Origin: a virus
Virus record (IMG/VR): IMGVR_UViG_3300047356_000211
Span: 1-26,977 of that record
DNA length: 26,977 bases
Reading direction: 5' to 3' (one strand)
Part shown: positions 1 to 5,274 of the stretch, piece by piece
How positions within the stretch are numbered: the first letter of the stretch is position 1
How the letters are laid out: each line of letters starts with the position of its first letter
Notes under the pieces: model-generated
Told to the model about the DNA's origin: nothing
What the model saw: the letters and a program-made list of their open reading frames with translations, nothing else
The model's database searches: none
Program-made: the position numbers and the translations under genes

Positions 1-73
1 AGAGCCCTACAGCTATTGCGTTGTAGAGCAGCGGGCTTCTCATCCCGCTATGCATGTTCGGACATGACCCTCT
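1..73 (+). other. Cloverleaf-like RNA fold, possible degenerate tRNA
   Basis: Three hairpins are closed by an outer helix in tRNA order. AGAG (1-4) pairs with CTCT (70-73). Inside are CTACA/TGTAG (7-11 with 22-26), AGCGGG/CCCGCT (30-35 with 44-49) and CATG/CATG (53-56 with 63-66). GTAGAGC and GTTCGGAC resemble a D-arm end and a T-loop. However, the middle loop has 8 bases (CTTCTCAT), the T-loop 6, the acceptor only 4 visible pairs, and no CCA follows, so I assign no anticodon. It lies on the plus strand, unlike the two good tRNAs here, and starts at the window edge, so more acceptor pairs may be missing. It could be a decayed tRNA, a tRNA-like element or chance. Confidence 0.35.
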
Positions 74-151
74 GAGACTTCACATAGGTACATAATAAAA
101 GAATAACTCTCAGATTAACTTCTTTTTCCCTGTTACACAGTAATTATACCA

Positions 152-382
152 TTAATGGAAGGTCTTTGCAACCCCATTTATGACTATTTGTTCAATTTCT
201 ATCTGACCGATGACTTCGATACCGAGACGTGCTTTGACCATGTCCATGGCTTTCTCCCACGACTCATTAATCTCAACCTTCGCACATGCAAGAAGCATCT
301 CCTGTTTGGTTAGATTAATCTCCACTCCCATACCTGTTGCGATGTGAGTACCGATGAGTCCGTGACCATTTTTCTTTATCAT
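152..382 (-). CDS. Small hypothetical protein (76 aa)
   Basis: I do not recognise this family. The product is small and mixed alpha/beta with no obvious signal peptide or membrane helix; the C-terminal third has repeated hydrophobic beta-like stretches (IEVIGQIEIEQIVINGV). The frame can be read from a GTG at 418, but the ATG at 382 (MIKKNGHGLI) is preferred because AGGAG lies 8 bases upstream and because it overlaps the stop of a 32-codon reading frame as ATGA. It is probably co-transcribed from the strong sigma70-like promoter at 484-513, which would make it an early gene. Confidence 0.6.
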   Translation of the reverse strand: MIKKNGHGLIGTHIATGMGVEINLTKQEMLLACAKVEINESWEKAMDMVKARLGIEVIGQIEIEQIVINGVAKTFH

Positions 383-477
383 AACACTTCTCCTAGGATT
401 ATCATCACTGCAAGACACAGTAGGGGTTGAAGGAAGTCCGCATCGAGCAGACCGTTAGTTCTTAGTTTCTTTATCAT
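379..477 (-). CDS. Putative 32-aa leaderless small membrane peptide
   Basis: The reading frame begins at an ATG exactly 6 bases after a consensus TATAAT box and ends in a TGA sharing ATGA with the next gene's start. The peptide starts MIKKLRTNG; its second half (residues 15-32) is mostly hydrophobic (FLQPLLCLAVMIILG), as in a single-pass membrane peptide. There is no Shine-Dalgarno sequence, so translation would have to be leaderless. The stop-start overlap, the promoter placement and the hydrophobic segment favour a real gene; the short length and lack of a known family do not. An alternative is that this is simply the 5' leader of the downstream gene. Confidence 0.4.
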   Translation of the reverse strand: MIKKLRTNGLLDADFLQPLLCLAVMIILGEVL

Positions 478-483
478 GTAGCC

Positions 484-513
484 ATTATACAAAAAAGTGA
501 TGGCCATTGTCAA
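484..513 (-). promoter_or_regulatory. Strong sigma70-type early promoter
   Basis: On the minus strand TTGACA (508-513) is followed by an 18-base spacer and TATAAT (484-489), both perfect consensus. The -35 is part of a longer CTTGACAATGGCC block that recurs at 8431-8443 and 9017-9029. The predicted start of transcription falls on or next to the ATG at 477. Confidence 0.8.
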
Positions 514-520
514 GTTTTAT

Positions 521-537
521 GGCGCCTCTGAGACGCC
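521..537 (-). terminator. Short GC-rich hairpin between gene and promoter
   Basis: A 7-bp stem (one G-T pair) with a 3-base loop is formed by GGCGTCT and its partner on the minus strand. It lies just after the stop of the 64-aa gene and just before the promoter at 484-513, where a terminator would be expected. No T-run follows, so it is at best a weak or factor-dependent terminator. Confidence 0.25.
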
Positions 538-558
538 TTGCCCATAAGGGTTTCCCGA

Positions 559-753
559 CTATTGCCCTAACTCACACATAAAGAAGGGAACAAAGGCGTG
601 TTGAGGGTCTTTGAAACCACCCATACCAATCTCATCAAACCCATAGAGGACAATACCGTCTTCGATAGGGTCACTGCCCTTCTCGAATTCAACCATTTCA
701 TGTAGGTTAGGTATAGAACCTTGGTAGTCATTGATGTCTATGTACTTAATCAT
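559..753 (-). CDS. Small acidic hypothetical protein (64 aa)
   Basis: I do not recognise this family. The product is short and acidic with many glycines and prolines, no membrane segment and no Cys-based metal site. The start at 753 is supported by AGGGAG about 8 bases upstream. A sigma70-like promoter at 781-810 leaves a leader of about 20 bases, so unlike several neighbours this is a normal leadered message. Being small and directly behind a host-type promoter, it is probably an early gene, perhaps a host-takeover factor; that role is inference only. Confidence 0.6.
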   Translation of the reverse strand: MIKYIDINDYQGSIPNLHEMVEFEKGSDPIEDGIVLYGFDEIGMGGFKDPQHAFVPFFMCELGQ

Positions 754-780
754 GTATGTATCTCCCTAGTTGATGAATAC

Positions 781-810
781 AGTATATAAGAAAGTGAGGG
801 GCATTGTCAA
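781..810 (-). promoter_or_regulatory. Sigma70-type promoter for the 64-aa gene
   Basis: On the minus strand TTGACA (805-810), 18-base spacer, TATACT (781-786). The bases after the -35 (ATGCCCC) are a variant of the conserved ATGGCC seen at the other early promoters. Confidence 0.75.
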
Positions 811-1040
811 CCCCTATCGCCTTGCCTTATCACGTTTCTGAGGTGCTGTCAACATGCTCTCATGCTTGACTCTCCGCTAAAAATAGGTTTTGTATCCCCG
901 AACAGCACCACCAAAACCCACTTTATTCCACATTCTCCCATCCATCTCAAATACGAATATAATTACACACTACTGCACACTACTACACACATTATATTCA
1001 TCCTCCCATTCCGCTCTCAGACATTATATTCGAAACCCCC
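811..1040. other. Non-coding, G-poor intergenic stretch
   Basis: I see no credible gene here. From about 885 to 1035 the plus strand is strikingly G-poor and C/A/T-rich, with only a handful of Gs in 150 bases. It contains a 10-bp tandem repeat (966-990) and a duplicated 11-mer ACATTATATTC (989-999 and 1021-1031), whose complement carries TATAAT. Plus-strand frames through it have no ribosome binding site and low-complexity translations. It could be a long unstructured leader, a divergent control region or a replication-related element. Confidence 0.5.
966..990. repeat. 2.5 copies of a 10-bp tandem repeat
   Basis: CACACTACTG (966-975), CACACTACTA (976-985) and a partial CACAC (986-990) follow one another directly. 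The unit equals about one helical turn, as for binding-site iterons, but with only 2.5 copies chance is possible. Confidence 0.6.
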
Positions 1041-1069
1041 TATACAAAGGCATCTCAGCGTGTTATACT
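1041..1069 (+). promoter_or_regulatory. Possible promoter for the plus-strand gene
   Basis: TATACA (1041-1046), 17-base spacer, TATACT (1064-1069); the ATG at 1075 is 5 bases past the -10. The -35 matches the consensus at 4 of 6 positions. As at several minus-strand promoters, transcription would begin at the start codon. Confidence 0.4.
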
Positions 1070-1074
1070 AAGGT

Positions 1075-1305
1075 ATGAACAAAGAAACTCGAAGATATCA
1101 CAAAGAAACCTTTACTACAGTCTTTACTGGACTGCTCATTAACTATCCTCTGAATCTAATCGGATTGTTTATCTGTATTGATGTTATAGGGATGACTTCT
1201 GCGTTTACTATCGGTACTACCATTACTGCGTTCATGACAATAGTAGCGTATATGCGAGTCTTTACGATTAGACGTTACTTCGGGAAACGTCAACAAACCT
1301 CTTAG
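1075..1305 (+). CDS. Small two-helix membrane protein (76 aa)
   Basis: This is the only credible plus-strand gene in the window. The protein has a basic N-terminus (MNKETRRYHKE), two hydrophobic segments (about residues 14-38 and 43-65) and a basic tail (RRYFGKRQQ), predicting two membrane helices with both ends cytoplasmic. It resembles small membrane proteins common in aquatic phages with the pattern INYPL...LIDV.G...A...A..T, recalled from memory without a search. There is no proper Shine-Dalgarno: AAGG sits almost on the ATG, and a TATACT box lies 5 bases before it, so translation may be leaderless. Its 3' end overlaps the 3' end of the convergent DSBH gene by 38 bases with no terminator between. 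Isolated orientation suggests a separately regulated, moron-like gene. Confidence 0.75.
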   Translation: MNKETRRYHKETFTTVFTGLLINYPLNLIGLFICIDVIGMTSAFTIGTTITAFMTIVAYMRVFTIRRYFGKRQQTS

Positions 1306-1942
1306 TGTTACTGAATCCTTTCTCTATCGTATCCCATCCTTTGGTGTAATCTCTGAAATAGATATCCATGGCCAGCGAGTAGCGTGGTGTACGGTATACG
1401 TTCGTCTTGACTTCGTGTCTGTGGTATGCACCTACTATGTGTAAGTCTCCCTTAATGTTTAACGTTTGTTTTGTATCTTCGTAATGTGTGTATGAGGGTT
1501 CTACTCCGTCTAGGAATATATTGGTTGCGACCATTGGGACGAGTTGCGTTTTGGCTCGTTCCTGTGGTGTGGTATCTTTGTGAAAGTCGGATAGGGGTTC
1601 TGTGTCTTCTTCGTGATGTTGGTGTGGAGTGATGTGTTCACCCTGTCGTAATATGTTACCCCAACATTGAAGTGTGAGATTGTTGATATCTTTGAATAGG
1701 TCAAGACCGAGCAGTCGTTGTGGTATATTCAACGGACGGATGTCGGGATGGGTTAACCAATTATAGACTACGTGTTGTTTTGTTAGAGGTGGGTAGTTGG
1801 AATCGTTCCATTCGGGATTGGGTAGTCTGAGTACGTCTCTTTCTGAACGTTTCAATACCCTAGCAATGTGTTCGGATTCCTCTATAGAGAGGAACCCTTG
1901 CACGACATCGTGTGATGTATTAGTGTAGTTTACAGGAACCAC
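1268..1942 (-). CDS. Putative DSBH oxygenase-like protein (224 aa)
   Basis: This looks like a double-stranded beta-helix protein related to 2OG/Fe(II) oxygenases. Around the middle it has WGNILRQGEHITPHQHHEED, whose histidine-rich segment could supply metal ligands, followed by IFLDG, a second histidine-rich strand (GDLHIVGAYHRHEV) and R..RYSLAMDIYF, where the Arg is placed like a 2OG-binding residue. The exact ligand set is not certain and no substrate can be inferred. The GTG start at 1942 lies inside the end of the upstream gene (13-base overlap), implying translational coupling. At the other end it converges on the plus-strand membrane gene. Confidence 0.6.
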   Translation of the reverse strand: MVPVNYTNTSHDVVQGFLSIEESEHIARVLKRSERDVLRLPNPEWNDSNYPPLTKQHVVYNWLTHPDIRPLNIPQRLLGLDLFKDINNLTLQCWGNILRQGEHITPHQHHEEDTEPLSDFHKDTTPQERAKTQLVPMVATNIFLDGVEPSYTHYEDTKQTLNIKGDLHIVGAYHRHEVKTNVYRTPRYSLAMDIYFRDYTKGWDTIEKGFSNTKRFVDVSRSNV

Positions 1943-2799
1943 AACAAAAGATACCAGTCATCTTTTGGATTCATTTTGTTTTCTGTATTGTCGAGGTATA
2001 AGAATTTGACCTGTTTTGTTACATCCCTATACTCATGATTCCATTCGAGGAATGGTGCTTCTTCTTCACCACCATGTCCTGTCCATGCATCGGGGAAGTA
2101 TGGTCTTACATTGGTTTCCCACTGAGTATTTAACTCATCGGTCTTTTCTTTATTCCCTACGTAATAGGGTGAGAATGCGCCTGGTTCTGTTGGTAACAAT
2201 ACTCCTTTGAAGTTTGTTGATAGGAACTCTGCGAATGATGTGGATTGTGCTGCTACTGGGTCTTCTTCAAATTTACGACAAAGATGCGAACAGTCACTAC
2301 CATTGAATGATACGTACCAGTCCTCATATCCTAATTCTTCTGTATTCCACCACTTGGTCACAAGTTGTAAAAACGGAAGCATCTCGTTCTTGATTTTCAT
2401 ACCAAGTTCCAAGTCCATATCGGGGATGAAGTCTAGTGCTTCTCTATGGTCACCAGCAGGTGGGAATCCAGCAATTACCCTAGTCTGACATAAGTCAAGT
2501 GGATGTAACATTGCATCCCATAGAACGATTTTATCATGTGGGTCGAATCCGTTCGTGGTATCCATGAATTGTAACATATTGAATCGAACATCCGTGATGG
2601 ACTCATTCTCTACGTAATCGATTACTTTGATATCTTCATGTAAACCCGTAGCATCGTCCGTAAGACAATGAAGGTTGATGATTTGGTTTGGTGCAGTCAT
2701 CGTAAAGATTCTCTTACGTGACATTTCGAGGTGCAATCTATTGATGTCCTCAGTTGTGCAAGAATCACCAATTTTCGAGGTGATAATTTGAATTGCCAT
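1930..2799 (-). CDS. Hypothetical protein (289 aa)
   Basis: I do not recognise this family. The protein is soluble and acidic, rich in Trp, His and Asp, with no signal peptide or membrane segment. The N-terminal 100 residues look like an alternating alpha/beta region ending in DKIVLWDAMLHPLD. The start is well supported by ACAGGAGAAATACATAATG. A sigma70-like promoter at 2869-2898 leaves a leader of about 60 bases. It is coupled by overlap to the DSBH oxygenase-like gene downstream, so the two may act together, for example as a modifying enzyme and its partner or substrate; this is a guess from context. Confidence 0.6.
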   Translation of the reverse strand: MAIQIITSKIGDSCTTEDINRLHLEMSRKRIFTMTAPNQIINLHCLTDDATGLHEDIKVIDYVENESITDVRFNMLQFMDTTNGFDPHDKIVLWDAMLHPLDLCQTRVIAGFPPAGDHREALDFIPDMDLELGMKIKNEMLPFLQLVTKWWNTEELGYEDWYVSFNGSDCSHLCRKFEEDPVAAQSTSFAEFLSTNFKGVLLPTEPGAFSPYYVGNKEKTDELNTQWETNVRPYFPDAWTGHGGEEEAPFLEWNHEYRDVTKQVKFLYLDNTENKMNPKDDWYLLLWFL

Positions 2800-2868
2800 T
2801 ATGTATTTCTCCTGTAAAAAATAATATATTTCGTTCTTTTATATAGGTAGTCCCATATTCCTTATATT

Positions 2869-2898
2869 ATTATACAATGGATATGGGACAACCGTCAA
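2869..2898 (-). promoter_or_regulatory. Sigma70-type promoter for the 289-aa gene
   Basis: On the minus strand TTGACG (2893-2898), 18-base spacer, TATAAT (2869-2874). The spacing is identical to the promoters at 484, 781 and 8413. A second AT-rich box (CCTATATAA) near 2838-2846 lies closer to the gene and could be an additional start. Confidence 0.7.
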
Positions 2899-2902
2899 GT
2901 GG

Positions 2903-3016
2903 TTATTTGAATGAATTGTTGATAACTCTACTGAGTCTACCGCATTTCATAAAATCATTAAATTTGTCTGCTTGTGTCCTAAGATACGAGGCAGACCATG
3001 ATGCGTAATAATGCAT
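2903..3016 (-). CDS. Putative 37-aa small protein
   Basis: A 37-codon frame begins at an ATG with a textbook ribosome binding site, ACAGGAG followed 6 bases later by ATG, and ends in TAA at 2903. The peptide starts MHYYASWSASYLRTQADK and is basic overall with a few aromatics; no family is recognised. It lies between two promoters and downstream of a 20-bp palindrome, so it would be expressed from the promoter at 3122-3136. The perfect Shine-Dalgarno is the main support; the short length is the main doubt. Confidence 0.5.
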   Translation of the reverse strand: MHYYASWSASYLRTQADKFNDFMKCGRLSRVINNSFK

Positions 3017-3100
3017 TTTCGTCTCCTGTTATGTTTGAAACTATCCGACATCTGCACTTCCCATATAGGTACTTAGTCTTGTGTCATAAGTGTTTCAGTT

Positions 3101-3120
3101 ATGTTACAATATTGTAACAT
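3101..3120. promoter_or_regulatory. Perfect 20-bp palindrome, operator-like
   Basis: ATGTTACAATATTGTAACAT is its own reverse complement with no spacer. It begins one base downstream of the TATAAT at 3122-3127 on the minus strand, so the start of transcription would fall within it. AT-rich composition and no following T-run argue against a terminator; a dimeric repressor or activator site is more likely. Confidence 0.55.
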
Positions 3121-3121
3121 T

Positions 3122-3136
3122 ATTATATAGGCGATT
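3122..3136 (-). promoter_or_regulatory. Conserved 15-mer promoter element (AATCGCCTATATAAT)
   Basis: The minus strand reads AATCGCCTATATAAT, identical base for base to 18172-18186. Both contain TATAAT and precede a gene. No good -35 is present (TTGGTC is the closest), so a phage activator or modified polymerase may recognise the upstream part, as in T4 middle promoters. That class assignment is inference. Confidence 0.5.
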
Positions 3137-3231
3137 AGAGTTTGACCAATATCGCAATCAATAATATATTGGTTAGGAATATCTCTGCAGCTAATATGGT
3201 GTGATACCACACCCATCTCGATTGGTAGATT

Positions 3232-3432
3232 TTATTTACTGTAAAAGTTTCCTTCATTTCCTTTAACATGTTGCCTCACTAAGCATATACGTCCAAACTC
3301 ATCCAACTGAACAGTGAGTGTTTCACCTACCACCAGTTTTGTTTGTTCCGTGGTTAACATTTCATCCTTATGTTTGTCGGTGAAACATATACCATTCTCA
3401 TTCACTTCAAACATATAATCTACGTACAACAT
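3232..3432 (-). CDS. Small hypothetical protein (66 aa)
   Basis: I do not recognise this family. The protein starts MLYVDYMFEVNENG and looks like a small beta-rich domain: FEVNENGICF, LVVGETLTVQLDEFGRICLV and so on, perhaps an SH3-like or OB-like barrel. The start is supported by AGGAAGAG about 6 bases upstream. It begins 23 bases after the encoded CCA of tRNA-Ala, so it is probably on the same transcript and released by tRNA processing. The 100 bases after it contain a 6-bp GGTGTG/CACACC hairpin without a T-run. Confidence 0.6.
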   Translation of the reverse strand: MLYVDYMFEVNENGICFTDKHKDEMLTTEQTKLVVGETLTVQLDEFGRICLVRQHVKGNEGNFYSK

Positions 3433-3454
3433 TGTACTCTTCCTATTCTAAACG

Positions 3455-3530
3455 TGGTGGAGCTAGAGGGAATCGAACCCACGACCTACTGGTTGCAAAC
3501 CAGTCGCTCTCCCTACTGAGCTATAGCCCC
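3455..3530 (-). tRNA. tRNA-Ala (anticodon TGC)
   Basis: A full cloverleaf reads on the minus strand: acceptor GGGGCTA/TAGCTCC (one G-T pair), D-arm GCTC/GAGC, anticodon stem ACTGG/CCAGT with loop TTTGCAA (anticodon TGC), variable AGGTC, T-arm with TTCGATT, discriminator A and an encoded CCA. The first ten bases overlap the 3' end of the oxygenase gene and supply its last two codons and stop. UGC is the A/U-favouring alanine anticodon, which would suit an AT-rich phage. Confidence 0.95.
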
Positions 3531-4159
3531 TTGTCGAAAATCCCATTATAGAATGCATCCATCTTCATGGGTTTTTCGGTGTACACACATGCATATAGAC
3601 CTCTTGGTTCATCTGTCATGTTTGGTGTACTCTCGTGATATGTATCACCTTTGATGGCGACAATGTCTCCAGCGTTAAACTGATAATTCAGTTTAGTGTC
3701 TTTGACTTGAAGTCCACCGTTTCTAAAGTTCATGTCATCTAATATCCATGAACAGTTTACAGTATGTATTGCGTTATTAGCATTACTCCCATATTGATTA
3801 TCGTAATGGGGTTCAAATGAGAAATCATCATCGATTCCCTTACCCATCTTATAGACCATTTGGTCATTGAACAGATGTGGTAAATCTGTTCCTAGTAGTG
3901 TGATTGCAATCTCTCTCATAAAAGGTGCCTTGTAACATTTCTCTAGTTTCTGTTCGTACATCATAGCACATGCTATTCCGTCCCAGTGTACCTCTGGCCC
4001 ATAATAACATGGTTTTCCTTTCATGTTATTGTCCAGCATCCATTGTCTGAGTGCGAGTCCTTCCTTACGTGCGAGAGACAGCAAATCAGAGGGTATAACA
4101 GAGGGTAGATGTACCCACCCCCATTTGTTATAATGTTTGAGTTGTTCCTTTGATATCAA
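3521..4159 (-). CDS. PhyH-family 2OG/Fe(II) dioxygenase-like protein (212 aa)
   Basis: The N-terminus (SKEQLKHYNKWGWVHLPSVI) is the typical opening of phytanoyl-CoA dioxygenase (PhyH)-like enzymes. The facial triad is visible as H-x-D in EPHYDN and the distal His in DTYHEST, with Arg in DEPRGLYACV placed to bind 2-oxoglutarate. Such enzymes couple decarboxylation of 2OG to hydroxylation of a small molecule or protein; the substrate here is unknown. The conserved N-terminus forces a TTG start at 4159, overlapping the upstream TGA as TTGA, with no clear Shine-Dalgarno, so translation probably depends on coupling. The stop codon lies inside tRNA-Ala. Confidence 0.8.
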   Translation of the reverse strand: MISKEQLKHYNKWGWVHLPSVIPSDLLSLARKEGLALRQWMLDNNMKGKPCYYGPEVHWDGIACAMMYEQKLEKCYKAPFMREIAITLLGTDLPHLFNDQMVYKMGKGIDDDFSFEPHYDNQYGSNANNAIHTVNCSWILDDMNFRNGGLQVKDTKLNYQFNAGDIVAIKGDTYHESTPNMTDEPRGLYACVYTEKPMKMDAFYNGIFDKGL

Positions 4160-4386
4160 AGTGCAACAGGTTTGGGGACGAATTCAATCTTCTTACCGCC
4201 CCTTCCCATTCTACGGACTAACTCATTCTTTATCTTTTGTTTGAGTCTTCCTGTTGTGTTGGAATTGTTGTATTTCTCAATCAAGTCTGAAGTACTCTGA
4301 TTTTTCATGTACTCGTGTTTGATGGTAGATTTACCTGTATTCCTATCTTTGATGGTTTGTGATTTGCCGAATTTAACTGGTGGCAT
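4156..4386 (-). CDS. Conserved small basic phage protein (76 aa)
   Basis: A strongly basic protein starting MPPVKFGKSQTIKDRNTGKS and ending in KIKNELVRRMGRGGKKIEFV. From memory, the same start and the KxKxKNELxRR tail occur in small proteins of many T4-like aquatic phages, function unknown. An in-frame ATG lies 15 bases upstream, but 4386 is preferred because AGGAG/AAGGA immediately precedes it. It overlaps the small zinc-finger gene upstream by 14 bases and is coupled to the PhyH gene downstream. The charge suggests nucleic acid binding; that is inference. Confidence 0.7.
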   Translation of the reverse strand: MPPVKFGKSQTIKDRNTGKSTIKHEYMKNQSTSDLIEKYNNSNTTGRLKQKIKNELVRRMGRGGKKIEFVPKPVAL

Positions 4387-4519
4387 TCCTTTTCTCCTCA
4401 TGATATTTTAGACTGCATTCTGCACCGCAAAACACATGTCTAGTGTCCATAGTGTGATACTTTATATCCTCATGATTGATGGATACTCCGCACACACTAC
4501 ATGGATACGTGTTAGTCAT
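4373..4519 (-). CDS. Small zinc-finger-like protein (48 aa)
   Basis: A 48-codon frame exactly fills the gap between two larger genes: its ATG overlaps the upstream stop by 8 bases (ATGACTAA) and its TAA overlaps the downstream gene by 14. The peptide has two cysteine pairs, PCSVCG near residue 8 and FCGAECS near residue 33, plus several histidines, the pattern of a small treble-clef/TRASH-like zinc-binding domain. Codon phase is continuous with no stops. The gap-filling position, overlaps at both ends and paired cysteines make it a credible gene. Role unknown; small phage zinc fingers often bind nucleic acid or host proteins. Confidence 0.65.
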   Translation of the reverse strand: MTNTYPCSVCGVSINHEDIKYHTMDTRHVFCGAECSLKYHEEKRNATS

Positions 4520-5258
4520 TTATAATGACGCTATTAAACTTCTTTCTACCCTCTTGTTCTGTAGATTCTTCCTCTAATCGAGCAATACGGTCTGCATTTG
4601 TCTCAGGCAGTCTATCGGAATCTTCATCCATACTGACATATCCTGTTGGCATTTCTGTTCCACCGTGTTCTGCTTCTTGTTCGGGATTGGTGAACCATAC
4701 ACATAATGAGAATCTCTCACCCATGATTACAGGGTTAACACCATGGAATCTATTCACACAATTATTGAACACAATCATACTACCAGTATATGGTTTGATT
4801 TGGTGGTCATCAATTACGAAATCACCACCTCTAAAATTGTCATTCAATGGTACTACGAGTGTTGCTGTATCAGCACTATCTGCATCGTCTTGATGCATCG
4901 GCATAGCAGTATTAGCAGGGTAACCAATAATACTCATATATGTGATTTCATCTAAATCATGTGTAAGTGGTAGTAATGGTCTAATCACTTCCTCAATCAT
5001 TTCGAAGTGTGGATTGCTCTCACCGATAGAATAGATATCCCTGTTCATATGGTCAACATACTTCAGTCTATCGTTCTCTTCCTCATTAACACATTCGACT
5101 ACGTTAGGGTTCTTTTCATTTGGATGTGTGATTTCTGTGTACTCTGCAAGTTCCCACATCTTGATGAACTCCTCACATATATCGGGGTCGATAACTCCAT
5201 GTCCTATGTATAGGAATGAAGAGTTTAAATTTTGTGCTTCTACAAATTCTTCTGACAT
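4512..5258 (-). CDS. Prolyl 4-hydroxylase-like 2OG/Fe(II) oxygenase (248 aa)
   Basis: The core is a recognisable 2OG/Fe(II) fold: MPMHQDD gives the H-x-D, FRGGDFVIDD the conserved strand, GSMIVFNN the strand before the distal His in RFHGVNPV, and GERFSLCVWF carries the 2OG-binding Arg. The arrangement is that of prolyl 4-hydroxylase-type enzymes. The N-terminal 60 residues are acidic; after the core comes a charged C-terminal tail of about 55 residues. The start at 5258 has AAAGG upstream. It lies second to last in a run of four oxygenase-like genes, which suggests related or sequential chemistry, possibly on proteins or cell-surface components. Confidence 0.8.
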   Translation of the reverse strand: MSEEFVEAQNLNSSFLYIGHGVIDPDICEEFIKMWELAEYTEITHPNEKNPNVVECVNEEENDRLKYVDHMNRDIYSIGESNPHFEMIEEVIRPLLPLTHDLDEITYMSIIGYPANTAMPMHQDDADSADTATLVVPLNDNFRGGDFVIDDHQIKPYTGSMIVFNNCVNRFHGVNPVIMGERFSLCVWFTNPEQEAEHGGTEMPTGYVSMDEDSDRLPETNADRIARLEEESTEQEGRKKFNSVIIND

Positions 5259-5274
5259 TTTCTTTACCTTTAAA

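Noticed and set aside
845-870. Second minus-strand promoter with TTGACA near 850
   Set aside because: The matching -10 (TAAGGC) is poor and the sequence lies behind the better promoter at 781-810.
862-1078. Two overlapping plus-strand reading frames (69 and 62 codons) in the G-poor region
   Set aside because: No ribosome binding site, low-complexity His/Thr/Pro/Ser-rich translations caused by the G-poor composition, and they overlap each other in different frames.
3198-3213. GGTGTG/CACACC hairpin with a 4-base loop as a terminator
   Set aside because: Only 6 bp and no T-run on either strand; too weak to call.
3073-3216. 47-codon minus-strand frame after the 66-aa gene
   Set aside because: No usable Shine-Dalgarno; the frame runs through the promoter 15-mer and the perfect palindrome, which better explain the sequence as regulatory.
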